From: Hofstenia miamia
Lineage: Eukaryota; Xenacoelomorpha; Acoela
Direction of reading: 5' to 3'
DNA length: 64,000 nt
Assembly: GCA_004352715.1 (NCBI GenBank)
Contig: SCFE01000073.1
Location: 260,219-324,218, forward strand
The notes beneath the pieces were generated by a model. It searched no databases. It had not been told where the DNA came from and saw only the letters and a list, made by a program, of their open reading frames with translations. Every line of letters starts with the position of its first letter. Position 1 is the stretch's first letter. Shown here in pieces: positions 46,201 to 58,466 of the stretch. The position numbers were made by a program, and so were the translations under genes.

Positions 46201-47086
46201 TTTGTAGGCTTTTGTTGATTCTGGAAAATGTAACATCAGCTCCTAATTCTAAAAAATTATTCAAAATGGGATTAACTTACTACGTTACTGTTCTATCTTC
46301 TTAACCACTCTTAATAATTCGAATTCTATTTACCAAAGAGCTTAACTTCACTATTTACAAGAGTAACAATTACAACTGAACTCTCCTTACTCTGGTTCTA
46401 TGTAAACAAATCTTAACCTGATTGAATTTTATCGTTTTAACTCTGACCAATGTTATATAACTTATGGGACAACCCTTGATGAACTGACTTTGTGTGATTC
46501 AACCCAAACTTTTAAAACTATAATTATACCAAAACACATTTTGATATTTTCTATGTATCAATTCTTTCTATAAATTTAATCAATTGTTTGTTTTTCAATG
46601 AGTTTAAATTGTGAACTTTTCAGTTTGCTTAGATAGTACATTTTGTATGATAGTTAAAATATATATAACCAAGTTGCATTATCAATCATTACGGTCTTGG
46701 GTAGGGCCTGTAATGTGCACAGACAAAAGCGTACGGACCAGGCGTACAGGCTCTGCATGAATATTTGTTGTTGTTGTTATTCAAGGATTTAAATTCTTCA
46801 AATCATTTGTTTGATGTACATTAGGACTTTTCTACATATCTATGTATATGTATTTCGCGTAGCTCTAACCTTCATGTAGATTTATCGTAGAAATTACAAA
46901 ACAGTACATAAAATTCATTGCTTTCATCAATTTCAAGAAATTCCATTTACGGCTCGTTGACAAGTCTGGGGATTGCTTTAGCTCTTTAGAAGTCTATGAT
47001 CAATCCAATTAACAAGTAACAATAATTATGATTTTCATTTAAATTTGAATGGCATCTTGGCATTAAATGTGATAAAACTTATTGAA
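46201..47086. other. No gene seen
   Basis: A GC-richer patch at 46690-46765 (cttgggtagggcctgtaatg ... gcgtacaggctctgc) is followed by a ttgttgttgtt run at about 46768. It could be a SINE-like 3' end, but no tRNA-like head is visible. Confidence 0.3.
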
Positions 47087-47480
47087 ATGGGCAAGTCGAC
47101 TGTAGAAAATCATTTGAAATCAGGGAGGCTTACATTGTCACCAGCCACCAATAAAGGCAGAGTTTGGAAATAATTTGCAGTTCCAACAAATGAGAATGAT
47201 AGTCTCGGACAATTCGCTGCTTGCAAGCACTGCTTTTGAAAAATCAAAGTCAAACTGATGATGAATTTACAAAATCCCACTAGTATTGTGGTATCACAAC
47301 AAGAGCACTGCCCATTTTGAACAGCATTGCTCAAAGAGTTTTCGTTTCACATGCATCTTCTGCCGAAAGTGAACGTCACTCTTCATGTGCACGAAATAGT
47401 CACTGACCAACGCTGTAGCCTTTTGCCTTCAACAGTTTAGATGTTGGTACTACTCAAACTGAATACTTGTTTATTTAGTG
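47087..47480 (+). pseudogene. hAT transposase with large internal deletion
   Basis: The first part (47087-47260) is a BED-type zinc-finger region: MGKSTVENHLKSG, then VWK with a TAA, FAVPTNENDSLG and FAACKHC with the C-x2-C pair. The second part (47302-47440) is the C-terminal hAT dimerisation region: LPILNSIAQRVFVSHASSAE, SERHSSCARN and, after a one-base shift, IVTDQRCSLLPSTV. In a full hAT transposase some 500 residues, including the catalytic Asp and Glu, separate these regions. Here they are almost adjacent, so the copy derives from an internally deleted element. Confidence 0.75.
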
Positions 47481-49091
47481 TAGTGATATTCTTCATAATA
47501 TAGTTTTTCATTACTGTTTTGATTTTGATGAGCATATTGTTTTGCTCATTTTCATTCAAAATTGGACAAAAGCTTAAAAATATTACATTTTGCAAAATAT
47601 TCTACCACCAAAATATAAACAGAGATTTTCAAACGTACAAGTATATCATCCAAGTAAAATAACAATTATAATAGATACATGTAAAATAAAGTTGTAAGAG
47701 CAATGTGTACATACCTATTATATAAGTACGAATTAAGAAAATATATAGTGCTATCAAATGTATATACATTATATATTGCCCAATTAGACATTTTTGAACT
47801 CATCAATTAGATCAGTATAATATTATCAATAAATAAAAAAATACGGTTATGATAATGGAAACTCTCTGTGTGGGTCGAATGCAGTTATGTATTTCAAACA
47901 ATTTGCAGGCGTGGGTTGGATGTGGATTCAAACGCCGAGGGTGCGGGCTGGTATTGGGTGTAGAAGTGTGTGCCCATGTCCAACATTTGTGATGACCAGT
48001 TCAACTGTTTTAAATAATTACACTTCAAAAATGTATTCGAGCTAATGTTTTAATTACAATGTTATACTACATGTATATAAAATAATTTTTTCATTGAAAA
48101 CTTTTTATTCATCAAGTATTGTTTCTATTAGACTGCCAGTGAGAAATTTTGAAGTTGAAAACTCACGTCTACAGTTAGCCTGAGAGAGCAATGCGAAATG
48201 TTTCCCCATGTTTTTGCAATTTCATGGAGTATATTTTGAAAAGCTCAAATACCAATCATTTCCATTGATTTAGTAGCAGGCTTCTCATGTAAAGTCTGAT
48301 GACACAGAGGCTAATTTTGTCATACCAAGCTCACTTGTTTAATGTTTTTACCCCTTTTCATGCAATAGAAGAAAAATTTAGCCAACATATACAAAAATAC
48401 TTTAAATTTAGTAAGCCATGATGAAACTTATAACAGTGTCGAAATATTAAAAGGTAAGATTATTCACAAAAATAATGTCGGGATTCACATGTATTAACCG
48501 AGCATTTGGAAGGCTATATTGCAAATATACAATTTGTAGGGCAAGTGGAATAAAATGAGACATTCGCTTCATTCAATGTATATGATACGTGAGAAGAAAG
48601 TCTCATGAAAAGTCCTCAAGCTGCAATTTTTAAATTGCACGGGGTTTCCAGAAGAGATGATGGAAATGGGGCATATTTTTGTGAACTCACGAGTATTTCT
48701 GCCCATGGATACCCAATTTAGAAAAACTTTGCTCTGTTCCAACCTGCCCCATGGTCGACCCACTTCCATCTCTGGTTTCCATTATCTTGTCCATCTTCAT
48801 TGATGGCGGAATTTTCGAAACTTCGTTTACCAATTTTATAATTCTCATCATTTTGTACATTACGCAATTTCGCAGTTACACTTGCCAAGTTCTATCAAAC
48901 CTACCAAGTGTAACAAAATATTAAATTAAAATGTTTAAAGATAGAAGCATCAAAAGACATGATTTAATTGAATAGTAGTACCCAGTGGTTTGGCTACACG
49001 GGTTTTGCAATCCCACCAGAATACAAATAATCGCAAAGTTTAACTGTGGCCGTAGCTCTATCTTCTACTAAATGTGAACGATTCATTTTAA

Positions 49092-49138
49092 GATGCACCA
49101 CAGCCTACTAATATTTATTAGTAGGCTTTGGATGCACC
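49092..49138. repeat. 26-bp perfect palindrome flanked by 8-bp direct repeats
   Basis: AGCCTACTAATA-TT-TATTAGTAGGCT (49102-49127) is a perfect palindrome. The 31-bp insert 49100-49130 is bounded by GATGCACC at 49092-49099 and 49131-49138. The layout resembles an 8-bp target duplication around a tiny foldback remnant of a hAT-type element. Confidence 0.75.
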
Positions 49139-50463
49139 TTCACATTCAAAGTATGAAAGTTTAAATGAACTGTCTTATATAACTTTGTTTAAACTGAAGA
49201 CTCTTTATTGAATAGTAACCTCACTAACTAAAGATAAACCATATAGCTTGAAATGGTAATCAGTGCTCATGCCACTAGTAGACTTACATTGTATGTGTCA
49301 CATCATATACATATCTGTCATTATTAATAATATGTAAATTAAGCCTCTATTATCACTTTATTAAGTAATTTATTTTTGGAAGAGTTTACACTTTTATCAC
49401 ATGATATTTCAATAGCAGTCCATATCATTCTAAATGTAAAACAATTATAAATTATTTTTTACCTTGCAAGTGCTTATTAAAATAGCCCCACTATAAAATG
49501 GTTTCATGCACCAAAATAAGTAAATTGAAAAACAAGTTTAAATACTAAGTTATTTAAAAATATCTATGAAATTAAAAATCATTGCAATGTTTGAATGCGA
49601 TTTTAAATGTGTCATCATCTTTCCATCTTAATTCTGGAATTACCATTGGCTTTTAGCAATGTTCCTGCAAAATTTCATTTGCTTTTATTGAAAAGCAATT
49701 GATATAAAAATTTCAGAAAAGTTTGAACATTAGCAGTTGAAAAAAAATCTCATTTTAGTAATTTTCAAGATTGCTTTGTATTGTTTCTGATAGAAGTCTC
49801 TATAATTAATTTTGTTTGGTATTGTAAAGAATAGAAAATCTTTTTTTTTAAATTATTGCTACAGAGATTTCTCAAGCAAATTTTTTTCACATTCCTATTT
49901 GCAATCCACTTTTTTGAACTTAACTCAATGATGTTTTTGTAGACAAAACTGATAAATACGCATGAAAGATAGCTTCTCAAACTATCTAATATTGGCTTTA
50001 TTTCATATTTGATTTTTTTAAATAATATAATTTTAGTAGAGGCCCTTTAAAAAATGGCAAGACATCTTTTAAGCTAAGTTTTAAGCTATCTTTAAATAAT
50101 TTCAAAACAAATTTTGGGATACCAAAGAAGTTGCATGTTTCTCTTTACAACAGATATGTAGAAGTTTCCTAAAGATGATGAGAACTTAAAATATGAGTTT
50201 TTTTTAGTTGACTTAATTATCATTCACTCAAAAATTATAGATTGTTTGCGTTTGTGAAGGGATTCATTAATGGCAAAACACATTTTGAAAGCAATGTTAT
50301 TGAATATATTTTGGAAAGCATTTGTGTATTTAAATTGTATTTTTAAAAATAATTTTAGAATTTTTAAATTTATAAGAATCTGTATGACTGCATATAAGTT
50401 ATAAACACATGATGAATCTCTTTTTAATACAATTATATTATTCCTGCTAATAAATATCTATTT

Positions 50464-50474
50464 CGTTTTAGATT
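50464..50474 (+). promoter_or_regulatory. 3' splice acceptor just upstream of the cystatin ATG
   Basis: The sequence cgttttag/att precedes the start codon. Similar acceptors precede the PAN exon (ttacactcag, about 14808) and the Crypton leader (tttttag, about 12196). Confidence 0.55.
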
Positions 50475-50801
50475 ATGAATAGCATAGCAGTGCTTTTATT
50501 TGTCATTCAAATTGTCTTAGCCAACACGCAAGGTCTAGGTGGTTTGAGTCCCACTTACGATGCTAGCAAGTCTACGTACACTCTACTTGATCCCTTACAT
50601 TTGAGGGAAAAATGTCCAAATTATTTCGAAATAGTAAACTACCGTGTACAGGTGGTTGCTGGAAAAATGTTTTATGTAAAAATAATTTGTGATTCCCAAG
50701 TAAAAGTTCTTAAAGTTTTCGAACCCTTTTCTTCTAATAATCCAATCGAATTGATTGACTCCAAGAAATCAAAGTTGGATGAAGAAATTCACTACTTTTA
50801 A
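50475..50801 (+). CDS. Secreted cystatin-like cysteine protease inhibitor
   Basis: An intact 108-codon frame. Residues 1-19 (MNSIAVLLFVIQIVLANTQ) are a signal peptide. The mature part starts near GLGGLSPTYDASKST, with the N-terminal Gly-Gly that cystatins insert in the protease cleft. Then YRVQVVAGKMFYVKI holds the QxVxG hairpin (QVVAG) that defines the family, and FEPF takes the place of the second hairpin Pro-Trp. Length fits a single cystatin domain. Only two Cys remain (REKC, IICD), versus four in typical secreted type-2 cystatins. It should inhibit papain-type proteases outside the cell or in lysosomes. An acceptor (cgttttag) ends three bases before the ATG, so the gene has a 5'-UTR intron or is trans-spliced. 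No intron is needed downstream. Confidence 0.85.
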   Translation: MNSIAVLLFVIQIVLANTQGLGGLSPTYDASKSTYTLLDPLHLREKCPNYFEIVNYRVQVVAGKMFYVKIICDSQVKVLKVFEPFSSNNPIELIDSKKSKLDEEIHYF

Positions 50802-53800
50802 ATGTAACATTTGCTATCTTCATTAGAAAAAAACTTCCTTTGGTGCTAATTGATATTTATATAAATATTAGTATCTTAAATAATTTGTGTTCTAATATCA
50901 TCATTGCATATCTTTTATGTCAATATAGTCGTGTATAGTATTTGTGCATGTTATGCTAATGACATTTGAAAAAATTATGTCAAGTGCAAGCTGATGTCAA
51001 TTTTCCATATTGAAGCAAAATAGGTTAGGAATAATATTTTACCATCACGTATAGTTTATAGATCAGAAATATTAAATTTTGAAATTTTTGTTTTCAAAAC
51101 AATTGCATGAGCAGTAGAAATTTGAGCACAATGAATATTAATCAGTTTAGTTAATTTTAAGGAAGTTGAATGTGACCGGACTCCTTAGAAACATACAATG
51201 ACGGCCATTTATACTTCATGTCAGTGACACAGTCAAGAATTTCAACCCCTCTATTGAGCAAATTGAAATTCTCCTATTTTGAGAAATAATTCATGTTAAG
51301 TCAAAGTGTTCAAATTTTTATGAGAATTCACATTTTTTTGTAGAATTGTTTTTGGGTATTTCTCTGGCTGGAATTTAATTTGACTCAATTCTTATATCTC
51401 TTTAGTGGGATAAATAATAATTTCTGGAGAAACATCAAGTGAACAACAACAGAATGGTTTTATTGGCTATTGTTTTTCAACTGTGCAAGATAAGTTTGAT
51501 TTGTAATTTTAAAAACACAGCCATTAAAACCCAATAACTAGGGTTTTAATTCAATTAATATTTTCATAAAGACTTGCAGTTCTTATTAGTAAAATAGACT
51601 CTAATAAAAATATTATTAAAATGACAAGTAATCCTTTTCTTAAAGACTGGGTCTTCAGAAACGCTATGTGCCTCAAAGATAAAATATCTGCTAAAATTGA
51701 AAAAAATATTTTCTTAAATGTCTGTTATATCAATGATCCAGAACATAACCATTTGTACATAGAGTACTATTATGAATCAATCTCAGCATGGATTTATTTT
51801 TATTGCATAAAATATTAAAATAATCAATGGAACACAAAATGTTAATGCTGATTTTCTATAGTATCTAATTAAGAAAATAAGTTAGGATATATTTTATGCA
51901 TTTAATGATAGAGCATGGAGTGTGTAAATTGTATACTTTTATATAAAAAACTAGTTACAAAACATATTGAAACATTTCATTAGAAATATAGATATTGGTC
52001 TCAAATACTCGAAATATATTTGTTTTTGGACTGACTATTATCAATCTCTATTTATATAGGCAGGTTCCAGATCCGATCTATCACATCACACTGCAATAAG
52101 GAATTGCATTGGTCCCAGTAGGGACCAATAAGCGTCAAATGGGTAGCACAAACAAAGTTTATACAAAAACCGATATATAAAGTTAGAACATAGATACATT
52201 TGGCAATGATGCCACCAAATGAAAAGCCCGTTTTTATAACCTATCCAAACCGTGATGATTTAGATATAGCAACTCTAAAAATCTGTAGTTTTTTCAAGAT
52301 TAAAATATTGTTCATAATATAATAATAATACTAATAATAATTATACACTTTAATTTTTGTAAATAGTTATAAAATAAACTATTGAAAATGAATAAAACAC
52401 ACACATCATAATTCATAAAAATTTAGGCAATTGACCATTACAGAACAAAAGAGCTTCAATGCTGCAAAAAAGAAGTAATTCTTAAAAACATTGGTACGGC
52501 AGCATGGAATTATGTATAACTGACATGTAGCACTTGTGCTCCCCCAATCATTAAGCTTAGTGTATAATTGATGTGAGGCAACAGCTAATATTTTCGAAAT
52601 AATCTTACAAAACTGTTTTCAAAACAATCTTTTAAAATGTTCACAAGCAAATTTGGCAAACAACTTAACTGGTTTCATTAATTTCTTTCGTAAACTAATT
52701 GAAAATCCAGGTGCCTATAACTCTGAAGCCTATAAAAAGTGTGGAACTATATTACTCTTAAAGATTAAAATCTTCATATATTGCTAACAAAACGTAAGTC
52801 TTCGAATAATAAAATATTCTTGAAAATTTCTAATATGTGTATTCTTCAGTTCAAAGACTGATGAATATTTCAAAACCTGATTTCATTCTAACAACAAAAT
52901 AGGGAAATATGCGAATAATTTTGAACAAATTTGAAAACTGAATATGATAAATCAAGTATGAATAATAAATTATGAAATGGAAAAGGTAAGATTTATTTAT
53001 GCAATGCAAAAGCTTAGTCAACATTTAGAATTAAGTCAACAAAATAAGGTCAAATAAGTGCAATGTTATTTAAGCAATTAATTTCCCTTGTTGTGATGAC
53101 TATTTTGGATATAGTAGTACATAAGTGAATAGAAAGATAAAAGACCACGGGAAAAATCAACAATATCAAAGCAGCTAAAAATGCGGATTTAATTATTTTT
53201 ATGAAAAAATGCATATTTAAATGGAATTTTTGTTAAGTCAGATGCTCCAGTTATACGAAATATGCTGGGTGTATTCTTTCAATGTCCCACATATTTAATA
53301 CTTTCATAATATTTGCTCAATTGGTTTGCCTTTTGTTACAAACCAATAATTAAAGATGAAAATAGTCTGAATTTAGATTATTATTGACAATTGCCTCCAG
53401 ACAGTAATGTAAATAGAAATTTTGATCTTCTATGATTATTTTGCAAAAAACCTCGCGCAAATTGATAGTTAATCATCATTGGTTACTATCTTCCGATTTC
53501 TTATTGATAATATTTCTAATTAATTTTTCATTTGAAGTACATATGGACGGATAGCAATTCAGAACAGTGTAACTTATTTGAGTGTCTCACTGTCGACACC
53601 ATGCTGCTAAAACTAGAACGTACTAATGAATTACATGTATATGCTTGAGGTTTTCCATATCGCCACATTGGCTGACTGGGTAGTCATAGCTACCAGTGAC
53701 CGTTGCAAATGTATTTTTGAGGCCATGGGCATTGATACTTACCGGTATCTTATAAAGTAATCTTGAAGATTTTTAAAATAAGATTTTTTCAGAAGCCAGT

Positions 53801-54467
53801 TTTCAAACATTTCAGAAATTTTCGAAATTTGATATCTTATTTGCTTTTCAATAAATTCAGAAGAAATTTAGCACTGCATTTAGAAACCAATGGTATAACA
53901 CCAGAACTAGGGGAATGAAATAATATAGATCGTTTTCAACTTGGAATGATTTAATAGATATTTTAGAGTTAACTTGCTTTCCAATATATTTATTTTAAGG
54001 TCTGAAAGTGATTGCGGAGCTATTTTACTAAGCATTAGGAAATAAAATTGCTTTACATTTACAAAAGCTTCCAAAGGTAATTAGTTAATAAAATGATAAT
54101 AGAGAACTTAATTTACAAATTGTTAGTCATTGTCAGATACTTACATAATGCAAAACATACCATTAAGTGCTACTATCCCAGTCATTGAATCATAAAATTT
54201 TATTAAAGATCTTCAATTTTTTATAGAATTTCTTGGAAATAATTGCCAAGTATTTGTATAAAAATAGAATAAAAAATGAAAGATTTTTCAACAAACCTCT
54301 AATGTTCTTTAATAAAAATATAACAAAATCGTTTGGTTAAAATACAATTGAACGTAATTTACAAAGCCACCAGAATACTAAGCTGTTATATAGAATATCT
54401 AAGCACTGTCCAAACCCCAATCATCAGCTAAGAGTAGACACACTCCATTACACAGCGTAGACTACGG
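50802..54467. other. No gene recognised
   Basis: AT-rich. An open frame at 51621-51818 (65 codons, FLKDWVFRNAMCLKDKI) has no known motif. It lies 0.8 kb after the cystatin on the same strand and could be a lineage-specific small gene or chance. Confidence 0.35.
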
Positions 54468-55709
54468 TACAGGCAAATAATAAGCATGTTCAGAAAGATG
54501 CTAGCATTAATGTGACTAAGTCGGATTTTCGTGTAACTCACTATTAATAAAGAACAGACAAACTCCAATATGTACACACGCAAAAAATATTTTTAAGTCG
54601 GACAATTCTAATTCGGATGAATTCTAAACCGGACTGAAATCTATGTACAGGCTACAAAGTTAACATTGAAAATTTCATTCACAAGTCGGACGGATGGAAA
54701 TTGTCTTGCACGCAATTCAAGCATAGCGTACATATTTTCTACCATGTAGTAAAAATAATGAAATACTACAGCGCAGCTCATAGTATTGACCTACAAACAG
54801 TTCATGTAAAGGTCAGCATAGATATGTTTGTGCGGTGCAGTCAATGGTTGCGATATTTTAAATAAGTTGTCTGGTAATCTTTCAAGTAAAATTAGATGAT
54901 GCTAAAATTACAACCCCCTGATTTATGTGATGTGTGAAATAAAGGAATACAAAAATAATAATGGGGTTTCCTCTTTCAAGTTTTTAGATGATGATTTTGA
55001 TTTATGCGATGGCTGAAATAAAGGAATACTTCTGTTTCTCTTTTTTATACTTTTAAGTTCCAACCAAAGCTATTTCAAGTTGCTTAAGAATGTTTAAACC
55101 TTACTTAATTTCTTTGAACTTAAAATTATTTTAATTAAAAGACACAAATCCTTAAAATCCGTTTCAATCAGATTTTTTGCTACATATAGAATTACTTGAT
55201 CCGTGTATGCACACACAGGCCTAACAAAGTATCTTATTGAATAATTGAAACAAATGATTTAACTTTCCGGCTTACTTCTAAATCTGACAACCCGTTATTA
55301 CTAGATATTTTGAACTACGGTATACCGTTCTTGGCAAAGATAAAAAAGATGTTAACAATAAGTTCCTGATGTACTTCAAGTTGTTGTATGCATCCATCAT
55401 ATGACAATTATGTAATCAAAAATAGAATGAAGTGATTGATGGCACCGTCAGTAAAGTTAAGTTTAGTTTTTGTTTAATTCAGGTATGGAAAGAAAAATAC
55501 TGTAAAACATAATACAAGATTAATTTTTTCTTCCAAGGAGACTTTATTTTTAATATTTTCAAAACGACTTCTTTCATAATAACCATCAGATCTCGGTTTT
55601 CGCGGAACTAGTTCAAGCCAAGTACTTTAAAATGATACCTTCGGATTTCTTGTAAATCGGATTATTTACATTGGTCCAAGTCGATCCGACTTAGGCGGGG
55701 TTGCCTGTA
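54468..55709. mobile_element. pogo/Tigger-like non-autonomous element (probable)
   Basis: The left end TACAGGCAA (54468) matches the reverse complement of the right end TACAGGCAAC (to 55709), both with TA at the border. The right end continues CCCGCCTAAGTCGGATC, and ctaagtcggatttt occurs 45 bp inside the left end. CAGG...AAGTCGGA is typical of pogo/Tigger termini. No transposase frame inside; the arms match only over short blocks. Confidence 0.4.
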
Positions 55710-55726
55710 CAAGGTAATGAAATTTA

Positions 55727-56186
55727 TTGGAATTTGCCATTCATTCAACACAAATTTATATCATTGAAGATCATTAATAAGAAACTTGAACATGTTAAGA
55801 TACGACTAATATTTCAATCATACAAAACCAAATATAAATTTAAGAATAAATATCAAATTCCAAAAGAATTTGTTTCATCAATTGCCTATAAATATCAATG
55901 TGACAATTGCAATAAATTGTACATTGGTGAAACAGTTCGAAATTTCAGAAAGATACTAAAAGAACATCTTAGTGGTTATTTAAACATAGAAGTCTACAAA
56001 CATCCCCACTGCAACATTGACCACTCGTTCAAAAAAATGATGTTGGTTATTTTAAGTTCCAAAAAAATGATATCAACTTTTGCTTACTCACCCATGAATC
56101 AATGTTTACAAGTATTTGCCATTAATTTAGTGATGTTAGAGAATGATTTAGGAAAGGATAATAAACTTCATAAAATATTTTCATAG
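55727..56186 (+). pseudogene. Penelope-like element GIY-YIG endonuclease, fragment
   Basis: The frame contains LPFIQHKFISLKIINKKLEH, then YKYQCDNCNKLYIGETVRNF and RKILKEHLSG. The order Y-x-C-x2-C, LYIGET, then R and EH is that of the GIY-YIG nuclease at the C terminus of Penelope-like retroelements, which nicks the target for reverse transcription. After DHSFKK the frame shifts; the alternative frame reads NDINFCLLTHES before a stop. No reverse transcriptase lies upstream, so this is a 5'-truncated, dead copy. It begins beside the pogo-like element's right end. Confidence 0.75.
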
Positions 56187-56284
56187 AATCAAAAAATCTT
56201 ACATATACAGAATAACAAGTATATATTTATTTTGAAATAATTTAAGTGTAGCTTAGCTACCCCAGCTGCCCTTGCCTAAGCGAC

Positions 56285-56318
<34 letters not shown>

Positions 56319-57114
56319 AGTAATAAATTAGGTTAAATTAATTGTCTCTGCAATTACAATTAAAGTTAAGCCAACTTGTAGAATAGTGACACGCTGGCAA
56401 ATTAACCATTAATTTAGAGTCAAACACGATGGGAATGACAATAAAATACACAAAAAGTTTAAAATATAATCGATATAGACGGATAACTTGTTATAATTCA
56501 CCATATTTGTAGCACGCGGTATTTAGTTAAGCAACATAGCTTATGAAAATACAAAGTAATATAAAAATAATTATTTTTAACTTAAAATTACAAAATGTAA
56601 CAGTATATTTAAGCAAATCTATAAATATTTAGTTTAAATCAAGTCTATATCTTAAGTAAAATTTCTTCATTAATTGGAAGTAACAATGTTTTTGGTTATT
56701 TAGCACAATTGAATATAATTTTATAATATATGAAATTCTAATATGAAGTATTCAACTTAAAGAAATCACTAACCTGCTGCAGATTAGGTTGATCTTTGAG
56801 ATCGTCAATTATATAGCTATGAGGTTAGGCCCTGATTTTTACAAAATTGCAAAAAAACGATTACAGGTTTCAAATTACATCTCACATCTTTTTCTTTAAA
56901 TATCAATATTGACATGAATATGTTTGCATTAGCATAGATAACTTTCCAATACTTGTGTAACATCCTCTACCAGGCATTGTCACTGTTTCTCCTTTGTTAC
57001 TTTATAACATTAGCTGTGTACTTGCGGGTAGGGATGTATTAGTTTAATACTGCCTAACTTCCAGTTAGTTCCATTAACTTTAATTAACAAGAATAACTAA
57101 TCACTATTTAGGTG
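56187..57114. other. No gene; TA microsatellite at 56287-56311
   Basis: AT-rich, with a (TA)n run and no recognised coding on either strand. Confidence 0.45.
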
Positions 57115-57262
57115 ACGAAGCCACGCAGCATCTCTTCCAATTATTGGTAGTGGGCATCCTCCCAAGCTGATCTCCACATCCAGTATCACATGCTCACCGA
57201 TGATCCACTTGGTTGAGTTCCACTTCTCAGCTCATTGATATAACTTATGTGTACCCTATCCT
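57115..57262 (-). pseudogene. Retropepsin-like protease remnant (possible)
   Basis: The minus-strand frame reads EKWNSTKWIIGEHVILDVEI then SLGGCPLPIIGRDAAWL. PLPIIGRD matches the C-terminal (I/L)LGRD strand of retroelement aspartic proteases. The DTG/DSG active-site block was not found. It lies downstream of the gag-like frame in the same orientation, where a protease is expected. Confidence 0.35.
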
Positions 57263-57899
57263 AGCTCGGTGCATACTCAAGACAAGACACAAATGTTCGT
57301 GCAACCTGACTTGTCACTAGCTGCGTAATTAATATTACATGTAGCCATTACCAAAATATATTGGTTTTAATAACTAATTATATATACAGCAGCTTCCTAA
57401 CCTACATTTAATAATCATTACATGCTCAGTCACATTATCAGTCACATTATTGTCATTAATTTGGATCTAAAATAATATAAATATAATTCCCTAGGTTTCA
57501 GCTTATCAACCGTATTTCGAGCTGGTTAAGTTTAATACATGTAGGTAAATGATCGGTAGTCAACTAAACGAGAATAAAAACCCCTATTCCTAACCTACGT
57601 GCACTTTCATGGCCTGGCACAAAGACCCTTGAATCGTTCCCGTGATGGATCCAGGCCACTACTAAACACAACTCATTTAGCTTGACATTGTATTAGATAA
57701 TCAAACCGTAGTAAAGAAACAATATAAGAATTCCAAAGAAATTTTTTTATCAATTGTTAACATGAATCTGAATCTATTTATAGTAGTTCGAAAAAGTATA
57801 TGTCGATTTCAAATTTTGAATCTTTCGTCTGCCAAAATGGCAGCTAAAAATAATGGAAGCGATTTCACCCCCTTTGTTTAGTCAAAATTATTAGCATTG
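57263..57899. other. Between gag-like and protease-like remnants
   Basis: An 8-bp inverted pair TGGCCTGG/CCAGGCCA brackets 57611-57659. No zinc knuckle or other domain could be read. Confidence 0.35.
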
Positions 57900-58466
57900 A
57901 CAAATACTAGTTCATAATCAATTACACTGATATTACTTGGTTGCAACATACAAATTAATCTAAGCTGATGATAACTTTTTACAATACATTTTTATTTTAT
58001 TCATATTCAATCTTAGTTGTTCTTAATCGACTTTAGCAGCTTATGTTTTTTTTGGATGATGCTCCACCCCCTCCTCAGCTTGAGTTATTTTTAGCACAGC
58101 TATTCTCCATGCACTAGAGTGTCCGCTTTTTGTGTTATCAATTCTGCTTGCTGTTCTTCCCAATTGTCTTCTCGAATTCTGATTGTTTTGTCATTTTTAG
58201 CACTGACTCTCTCTCTCCGTTGTTACTGTATTCACGTATTTCAGGAATTTTGCTTCTCTAATGTTTTCTGCTATCAGTGTTATTTCTCTCAGTTCATTGA
58301 TCTTCCTTGAAAATATCTCGTAGTATTTTTGGTACAGCATTCCTTTCAACCCAATCATTAATGTCATTTGTGCGTCAGCTCAACTTGTGTGGGCTAGCTC
58401 TTCTCTTATTGCTGTGTCTGGATAGAAAAATGTGAAGACCTTTCTTAAGCTTCTTGTATTCGCCAC

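Larger units (their letters stand above)
47481..50474. other. No gene seen apart from a micro-palindrome
   Basis: A GC-richer patch at 47920-47990 (gcgggctggtattgggtgt) may be a transposon end. Short minus-strand frames at 48569-48769 and 49765-49980 lack motifs. Confidence 0.35.

Noticed and set aside
46690-46790. Possible SINE or tRNA-derived sequence
   Set aside because: No A-box/B-box or cloverleaf could be traced; only a ttg run supports it.
51621-51818. 65-codon frame after the cystatin as a second small secreted gene
   Set aside because: No signal peptide or family motif; kept only as a remark.
53640-53760. GC-richer patch tested for a tRNA
   Set aside because: No acceptor-stem pairing or anticodon arm.
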